A stretch of DNA of 64,000 nucleotides from Cedecea neteri (GTDB lineage Bacteria; Pseudomonadota; Gammaproteobacteria; Enterobacterales; Enterobacteriaceae): the NCBI RefSeq assembly GCF_000758305.1, contig NZ_CP009458.1:3968001-4032000 (forward strand), given 5' to 3'. This document shows, one piece after another, positions 59,047 through 64,000 of the stretch. A program made the translations under genes and the position numbers. The notes under the pieces were generated by a model. That model was not told the DNA's origin. It was given only the letters and a program-made list of their open reading frames with translations, and ran no database searches. Numbering within the stretch: position 1 is the first letter of the stretch; every line of letters starts with the position of its first letter.

Positions 59047-60957
59047 TTACTGCGCGCCTGAGGCATTGAGGAACTCAACTGCCCGATTTATATCCCTGGT
59101 ACGCGGCGTAGGCGGCAGGCTGTTAAGAAAAACAGCGCCATAAGGCCGCATGACCAGGCGGTTATCACAGATAACCAATACTCCACGGTCTTCCACATCA
59201 CGGATGAGGCGACCGACGCCCTGCTTAAGAGTAATGACTGCGTCGGGCAACTGGACATCGTCAAACGGATCGCCCCCGCGAATGCGGCAATCTTCCATTC
59301 TCGCCTTGAGCAGCGGATCGTCCGGTGAGGTAAAGGGAAGTTTGTCGATGATGACCAAAGAGAGCGTATCGCCGCGCACGTCAACGCCTTCCCAGAAGCT
59401 GCTGGTCGCCACCAGCAGGGCGTTACCGGCCTCGACAAACTGCTGTAGCAGTTGACCTTTGCTGGTTTCCCCCTGCAGCAGCACGGGCAACGTCATGGTG
59501 GCCCGGAACTGTTCCGCCAGGTCACGCATCATGGCGTGGGAGGTACAAAGCATAAAGCAGCGCCCGTTGTTCGCCTCAATAAGCGGGCGCAACAGGTTAG
59601 CCAGGTGACGGCCAGCGTGAGGCTGATTGGGCGTTGGCAGCCCTCTCGGCACGCACAGAAGCGCCTGCTTAGCATAATCAAACGGGCTGGCAAGCAGCAA
59701 CGTTTCCGCCTCGTCGATACCCAGCCGCTCGGTGAAATGGCTCATATTGTCATTCACCGCAAGCGTGGCCGAGGTAAAGACCCAGCAGCCCGCTTTTTCA
59801 CGAATGACTTCCTTAAACTTGTCCGCTACAGAGAGAGGCGTCAGGGCCAGCGTGAAGTGGCGGGCGTTGCATTCATACCAGTAGCTGTAGCCCGGCTGAT
59901 TAATCTCTTTCAGCCTTTTGATCCGCCCGCGATAAATTACCGCCCGTTCAAAAGCGGCGTCCAGCAGCGCCGAGCGGCCAAGAGAAAGCTTTGCCACGTC
60001 ATAACACAGCTCCAGGGCATCATCGAGCAGCAGCAGCGAGCGCTGGATATTGGTGTCCGCAAGCAGCTCCCGCAGGTTTCCCCGGTAGCCCGGGTCGCCT
60101 ATTTGCAGGCGGAAGTCCTGCGTGCGCTGGGCAAGGCTGTCGGCGCTTTTTTGCAGCTGTTGCGCGTCGCGGACTTCCGTGCGGTAGGCAATGGAAATGT
60201 CTTTGGCGAGGTCGAGCAACTGCCGGCTGGAGATAGACTGGCCAAAATACTGGCTGGCAATATCCGGGATCTGGTGGGCTTCATCGAAAATCGTCACCTG
60301 AGCCTCGGGAATAAGCTCCGCAAAGCCGCTCTCTTTCACCACCATGTCGGCCAGATATAGATGATGGTTCACCACCACCACGTCGGCATCCATCGCCTTT
60401 TTACGCGCCTTGACCACAAAACAGTCCTGATACTGCGGGCAGTCCTGCCCCAGACAGTTGTCGTTGGTGCTGGTGACCATCGGCCAGACGGTGGAATCTT
60501 CGGCGACGGACCCACAGGTGCTGATATCGCCATCCACGGTTTCACTGGCCCAGCCGCGCAAATGCATTACGTCGCTTAACGCCTGCACGGGCAAATCACC
60601 GCCCGCCAGCGACTGCTGTTCCAGCCTTTCCAGACAAAGGTAGTTAGAGCGCCCTTTGAGCAACGCCACGCGGCCGGTAAATTTCAGCGCGAGGGATATC
60701 GTCGGCAGATCGCGAGAAAACAGCTGATCCTGAAGCGCTTTCGAGCCGGTAGAGATAATGACTTTTTTGCCAGAACGCAGCGCGGGGGCAAGATAAGCAT
60801 ACGTTTTCCCTGTCCCGGTGCCCGCTTCTACCACCAGCTCACCGCCGGCTTTGATCGCCCTGGTTACGGCTTCCGCCATTTCACGCTGAGCTTCACGCGG
60901 CTTGAAACCGGGAATGACCTTAGCCAGCTGGCCGTCTGCTGCAAAATCGTCCGTCAC
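59047..60957 (-). CDS. yoaA: DinG-family helicase YoaA
   Basis: A 636-residue XPD/DinG-type 5'-3' DNA helicase. Walker A EAGTGTGKT (44-52), DEAH (225-228), iron-sulfur cysteines Cys108, Cys168, Cys173 and Cys179, and late motifs SFWEGVDVRG and QGVGRLIR. In E. coli YoaA works with the HolC subunit of DNA polymerase III in repair of stalled forks. Length normal. Confidence 0.96.
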   Translation of the reverse strand: MTDDFAADGQLAKVIPGFKPREAQREMAEAVTRAIKAGGELVVEAGTGTGKTYAYLAPALRSGKKVIISTGSKALQDQLFSRDLPTISLALKFTGRVALLKGRSNYLCLERLEQQSLAGGDLPVQALSDVMHLRGWASETVDGDISTCGSVAEDSTVWPMVTSTNDNCLGQDCPQYQDCFVVKARKKAMDADVVVVNHHLYLADMVVKESGFAELIPEAQVTIFDEAHQIPDIASQYFGQSISSRQLLDLAKDISIAYRTEVRDAQQLQKSADSLAQRTQDFRLQIGDPGYRGNLRELLADTNIQRSLLLLDDALELCYDVAKLSLGRSALLDAAFERAVIYRGRIKRLKEINQPGYSYWYECNARHFTLALTPLSVADKFKEVIREKAGCWVFTSATLAVNDNMSHFTERLGIDEAETLLLASPFDYAKQALLCVPRGLPTPNQPHAGRHLANLLRPLIEANNGRCFMLCTSHAMMRDLAEQFRATMTLPVLLQGETSKGQLLQQFVEAGNALLVATSSFWEGVDVRGDTLSLVIIDKLPFTSPDDPLLKARMEDCRIRGGDPFDDVQLPDAVITLKQGVGRLIRDVEDRGVLVICDNRLVMRPYGAVFLNSLPPTPRTRDINRAVEFLNASGAQ

Positions 60958-61085
60958 GTTACCCCCTGGTTAAATTGCCAGTGATTATGTCAGCCCCGGC
61001 GAGGTTTATCCAGCCAGGCGGTGGCACCGGGCAGCAGATTGTGGCAGTCTGTGCCGCACATATCGTTTGTTGTTAAGGAGTTGCC

Positions 61086-61430
61086 ATGAGTATTGCGCGT
61101 ATTAAACCCGAAGCCCGCTGGTCTGATGCGGTTATCCATAACCAGACCGTGTACTACACCGGCGTTCCGGAAAATCTGGATGCTGACGCCTACCAGCAGA
61201 CGGCCAACACCCTGCAGCAAATCGACACCCTGCTGGCCGAACTCGGCAGCGACAAGACCCGCATTCTGGATGCAACGATTTTCCTGCCGGATGGCGAAGA
61301 TTTTGCGGCGATGAATAAAGCGTGGGATGAGTGGGTCGTGGCGGGTAAAGCGCCGGTACGCTGCACCGTACAGGCTAAATTGATGAACCCGCGCTACAAA
61401 GTGGAAATCAAAATCATCGCGGCGGTGTAA
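61086..61430 (+). CDS. yoaB: RidA family protein YoaB
   Basis: A 114-residue Rid/YjgF-family protein, likely an imine/enamine deaminase or ligand-binding trimer. Conserved elements are VYYTGVPENLD, the DATIFLPDGEDFAAMNKAWDEW segment and RCTVQAKLMNPRYKVEIK with the substrate-binding Arg. Divergent from yoaA, with AAGGAG before the ATG. Confidence 0.94.
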   Translation: MSIARIKPEARWSDAVIHNQTVYYTGVPENLDADAYQQTANTLQQIDTLLAELGSDKTRILDATIFLPDGEDFAAMNKAWDEWVVAGKAPVRCTVQAKLMNPRYKVEIKIIAAV

Positions 61431-61451
61431 CGCTAAGTCGCTGAGGCCCGG

Positions 61452-61652
61452 CTAGTCCTGCGGGTCTTCTTCTTCGCCGTCTTCATCCTCAAAACGTACG
61501 GCGACGTTACCCCCGGTATGCGAGGCGCGAATCTCACTGGCTACCAGGGCGATGGCTTCACCGCTACTCATGCCGTCGGCCATCAGTTCGTGAATACGCT
61601 CGACGGCCTGCTGCTGCTGCTCGTGGCTAAGCGCCGGTAATCCTGAAATCAT
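61452..61652 (-). CDS. yoaH: UPF0181 protein YoaH
   Basis: A 66-residue small acidic protein matching YoaH (E. coli 59 aa): LPALSHEQQQQAVERIHELMADGMSSGEAIALVA and an acidic tail that is a little longer here. Function unknown. Divergent from pabB as in E. coli. Confidence 0.94.
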   Translation of the reverse strand: MISGLPALSHEQQQQAVERIHELMADGMSSGEAIALVASEIRASHTGGNVAVRFEDEDGEEEDPQD

Positions 61653-61714
61653 GTTTAACTCCTGTTACAGTGCTGAAGTCGCTATTTTACTCTGCTCCTG
61701 ACGATGCTACCAAG

Positions 61715-63082
61715 ATGAATGTTACAACCTCTCCCGCTTTTCGCGAACTCCGCTGGCAGGCTGATGCCGTTCAGCACTATTTCCGCGCGGTTTCCGCTCA
61801 GCCCTGGGCCATGCTGCTTCACTCTGGTTTTGCCGACCATCCGCATAATCGTTTTGATATTATGGTCGCCAGCCCGCTTGCGACGCTGGTCACACGCGGC
61901 CAGGAAACCGTTATTGAACGCCACGGACTCTCATCGCTACACAGCGAATGCCCGCTCGAACTGTTACAGCAAACGCTGGACAGCTTTGGCCTTGCCACCA
62001 CGCCCACCAGCGATATTCCTTTCTGCGGCGGCGCGCTGGGGCTATTCAGCTACGACCTGGGTCGCCGCTTTGAGAAAATCCCTGAGACAGCTGAACAGGA
62101 TTTGATCACGCCGGACATGGCCGTCGGCATTTATGACTGGGCGCTGATTGCAGACCACCATCTGCAGCGTCTGACGCTGGTTAGCCAGGGAGATATTGAC
62201 GCGCGTCTGGCCTGGCTGAATGCACTCTCGCCCCGGCAAGAGGTTCAGCCTTTCCGGCTGACCAGCCAATGGCAGTCCAATATGTCCCGAGAAACGTACG
62301 GCGAGAAGTTCCGCCAGATCCAGGCTTATCTCAGCAGTGGCGACTGTTACCAGGTTAACCTGGCTCAGCGGTTCAGCACCCGCTATGAAGGGGATGAATG
62401 GCAGGCTTTCGAAACGCTAAATCAGGCGAACCGCGCGCCGTTCAGCGCTTTTTTGCGGCTGCCGGACAGCTGTATTCTCAGTCTTTCTCCGGAGCGTTTT
62501 GTTCTGCTCGAAGACAAGCAGATTCAAACCCGTCCGATTAAAGGCACGCTGCCTCGCCTTGCCGACCCGCAGGCCGACGCAGCCCAAGCTGAGCGCCTGG
62601 CGAACTCACCAAAAGATCGCGCTGAGAATCTGATGATTGTTGATTTGCTACGCAACGATATTGGCCGCGTTGCGGTGCCGGGCAGCGTCAAAGTGCCCGA
62701 GTTGTTTGTGGTGGAGCCTTTCCCTGCGGTGCATCATCTGGTGAGCACAATTACCGCCAGGTTGCCTGAGACGCTTAGCGCCTGCGATCTCCTGCGCGCC
62801 ACCTTCCCCGGCGGTTCAATTACCGGCGCCCCCAAAGTGCGGGCAATGGAAATTATTGAAGAGCTGGAGCCTCAGCGGCGTAACGCATGGTGCGGCAGTA
62901 TCGGCTACATTAGCTTCTGCGGAAAGATGGATACCAGCATCACCATCCGCACGCTTACTGCTGAAGGCGGGAAATTATATTGTTCTGCCGGCGGCGGGAT
63001 CGTCGCCGACAGTAACGAGGCGGCGGAATATCAGGAAACTTTTGATAAAGTTAATCGTATCCTGCCCTTACTGGAGAATTAA
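61715..63082 (+). CDS. pabB: Aminodeoxychorismate synthase component I PabB
   Basis: About 455 residues. With PabA it converts chorismate and glutamine to 4-amino-4-deoxychorismate for folate synthesis. The PabB-specific PIKGT motif with its nucleophilic Lys, DRAENLMIVDLLRNDIGRV, and FPGGSITGAPKVRAMEII mark the chorismate-binding domain. ATG 61715 is chosen by alignment with E. coli; the frame opens at 61670. Confidence 0.96.
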   Translation: MNVTTSPAFRELRWQADAVQHYFRAVSAQPWAMLLHSGFADHPHNRFDIMVASPLATLVTRGQETVIERHGLSSLHSECPLELLQQTLDSFGLATTPTSDIPFCGGALGLFSYDLGRRFEKIPETAEQDLITPDMAVGIYDWALIADHHLQRLTLVSQGDIDARLAWLNALSPRQEVQPFRLTSQWQSNMSRETYGEKFRQIQAYLSSGDCYQVNLAQRFSTRYEGDEWQAFETLNQANRAPFSAFLRLPDSCILSLSPERFVLLEDKQIQTRPIKGTLPRLADPQADAAQAERLANSPKDRAENLMIVDLLRNDIGRVAVPGSVKVPELFVVEPFPAVHHLVSTITARLPETLSACDLLRATFPGGSITGAPKVRAMEIIEELEPQRRNAWCGSIGYISFCGKMDTSITIRTLTAEGGKLYCSAGGGIVADSNEAAEYQETFDKVNRILPLLEN

Positions 63083-63085
63083 TGC

Positions 63086-63682
63086 ATGCCTGGTTCGTCC
63101 CTGACGCTGAATGATTTCCTTACCCGGTTTCAACTGTTACGCCCGGCGGATAGCACGCCGGTCAGCAACAAACGTCAGGCGGCTGTACTGGTGCCGATTG
63201 TACGCCGGCCTCAGCCAGGGCTTTTGCTCACCCAACGCTCGCTGATGCTGCGCAAACATGCCGGTCAGGTGGCCTTCCCCGGTGGAGCGGTAGACGACAC
63301 CGACAGCTCGCTGATAGCCGCCGCGCTGCGCGAGGCACAGGAAGAAGTCGCTATTCCACCAGAATCCGTCGAGGTTATCGGCACGCTTCCGCCGGTGGAC
63401 AGCGTGACGGGTTTCCAGGTAACGCCGATTGTCGGCATCATTCCCCCTGATTTACCGTGGCGCGCCAGTGAAGATGAAGTTTCTGCGGTGTTTGAAATGC
63501 CGCTCGCCGAGGCCCTGAGTCTTGGGCGCTACCATCCGTTAGATATTCATCGCCGCGGCAACGCGCATCGCGTCTGGCTTTCCTGGTATCAACGCTATTT
63601 TGTTTGGGGTATGACGGCGGGGATTATTCGCGAACTCTCTTTACAAGTAGATAGCGATCCAGGCGACACTTTAAAACGCTGA
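63086..63682 (+). CDS. nudL: Nudix hydrolase NudL
   Basis: A 198-residue Nudix enzyme of the CoA-pyrophosphohydrolase type. The Nudix box lies at about residues 60-83 (GGAVDDTD...AALREAQEEVAI), preceded by LTQRSLMLRKHAGQVAFPGG. Starts 3 nt after pabB, so it is coupled, as in E. coli. Confidence 0.95.
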   Translation: MPGSSLTLNDFLTRFQLLRPADSTPVSNKRQAAVLVPIVRRPQPGLLLTQRSLMLRKHAGQVAFPGGAVDDTDSSLIAAALREAQEEVAIPPESVEVIGTLPPVDSVTGFQVTPIVGIIPPDLPWRASEDEVSAVFEMPLAEALSLGRYHPLDIHRRGNAHRVWLSWYQRYFVWGMTAGIIRELSLQVDSDPGDTLKR

Positions 63683-63709
63683 AAATGGCTATATTTAAGC
63701 AACAGAAAG

Positions 63710-63743
63710 ACCATAAATCATCTGCTATTAGGTGATTTATGGT
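63710..63743. repeat. Perfect inverted repeat between nudL and sdaA
   Basis: ACCATAAATCA and TGATTTATGGT, 11-bp perfect arms around a 12-nt loop, with no T-run. It lies 27 bp after nudL and 123 bp before sdaA; could be a transcript-end hairpin or a regulator site. Confidence 0.7.
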
Positions 63744-63865
63744 TAAGCATTAGTTTAATTCATGTGAATAGTTTCCTGGTGGAACCAATAAATTTTTAAA
63801 CTAGCGCTTAGCCATTTCAAAGCATCATGTTCCATGAAACAGGGTGCTATCAGAGGAGTTTTAGA

Positions 63866-64000
63866 GTGATTAGCATATTCGACATGTTCAAAGTCGGCAT
63901 CGGGCCTTCCAGCTCCCATACCGTCGGGCCAATGAAGGCCGGGAAACAGTTTGTCGACGCACTGATCGAACAGGGACTGCTGGACAGTACCACCCGCATC
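63866..64000 (+). CDS. sdaA: L-serine deaminase I SdaA, 5' part
   Basis: The first 45 residues (MISIFDMFKVGIGPSSSHTVGPMKAG...) match SdaA, an iron-sulfur L-serine dehydratase converting serine to pyruvate and ammonia. GTG start with AGGAG upstream, as in E. coli. The gene runs out of the window, so the Cys ligands are not seen. Confidence 0.96.
   Translation, partial: MISIFDMFKVGIGPSSSHTVGPMKAGKQFVDALIEQGLLDSTTRI

Noticed and set aside
59452..60360. Plus-strand open frame of 302 codons inside yoaA
   Set aside because: Lies fully antisense to YoaA with all its helicase motifs intact.
1..64000. CRISPR arrays, tRNA and rRNA genes
   Set aside because: No regularly spaced repeats, no tRNA-like cloverleaf with CCA end and no rRNA segments were recognised; the integrase remnant at 49.6 kb is not next to a visible tRNA.

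Overview
The window is chromosomal DNA of a member of the Enterobacteriaceae that is neither Escherichia nor Shigella. From about 31.5 kb to the right end the genes are close orthologues, in enteric order, of treA, ymgE, ycgR, emtA, ldcA, cvrA, dadX-dadA, ycgB, fadR, nhaB, dsbB, ycgN, ycgM, ycgL, minCDE, rnd, fadD, yeaY, tsaB, yoaA, yoaB, yoaH, pabB, nudL and sdaA. In E. coli K-12 minE and rnd lie far apart. Here they are about 140 bp apart, as I remember for Salmonella-like genomes. The genus cannot be fixed from the sequence alone.

Layout. 1-1.0 kb: the end of an unknown membrane protein and an SDR-family protein. 1.0-15.8 kb: a histidine-utilisation island. It has hutF, hutC-hutD and hutU-hutI-hutG, and between them a long minus-strand operon encoding an osmoprotectant-type ABC importer, a histidine-ammonia-lyase homologue, a CaiB-type CoA-transferase, a 3-hydroxyacyl-CoA dehydrogenase and an enoyl-CoA hydratase. 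TTGTA-type palindromes in both divergent promoter regions suggest that one repressor, HutC, controls the whole island. 15.8-23.8 kb: accessory genes (DJ-1/AraC regulator, a second-type GAPDH, mqo, flavin reductase with divergent AraC regulator, DHA2 transporter with divergent XRE regulator). 24.2-31.4 kb: a six-gene envelope operon of unknown function with a protein-kinase-fold protein that has lost its catalytic residues. 31.5-48.4 kb: core genes, with a TonB-dependent receptor inserted after treA. 48.4-49.8 kb: an AT-rich variable spot with a two-lobed aspartic-protease-like protein and a decayed phage integrase. 49.8-64 kb: core genes, ending inside sdaA.

How the genes fit. hutU, hutI, hutF and hutG give the five-step histidine route (urocanate, imidazolonepropionate, formiminoglutamate, formylglutamate, glutamate) rather than the four-step formiminoglutamase route. 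The only lyase homologue present aligns with the HAL fold, but the Ala-Ser-Gly triad that makes the MIO cofactor is absent at its usual place after GSVG, and three MIO or substrate-pocket residues are changed. Together with a betaine-type importer and the CoA enzymes, this suggests uptake and deamination of a trimethylammonium histidine derivative such as hercynine or ergothioneine. That is the most interesting candidate system in the window. The second is the 24-31 kb pseudokinase operon.
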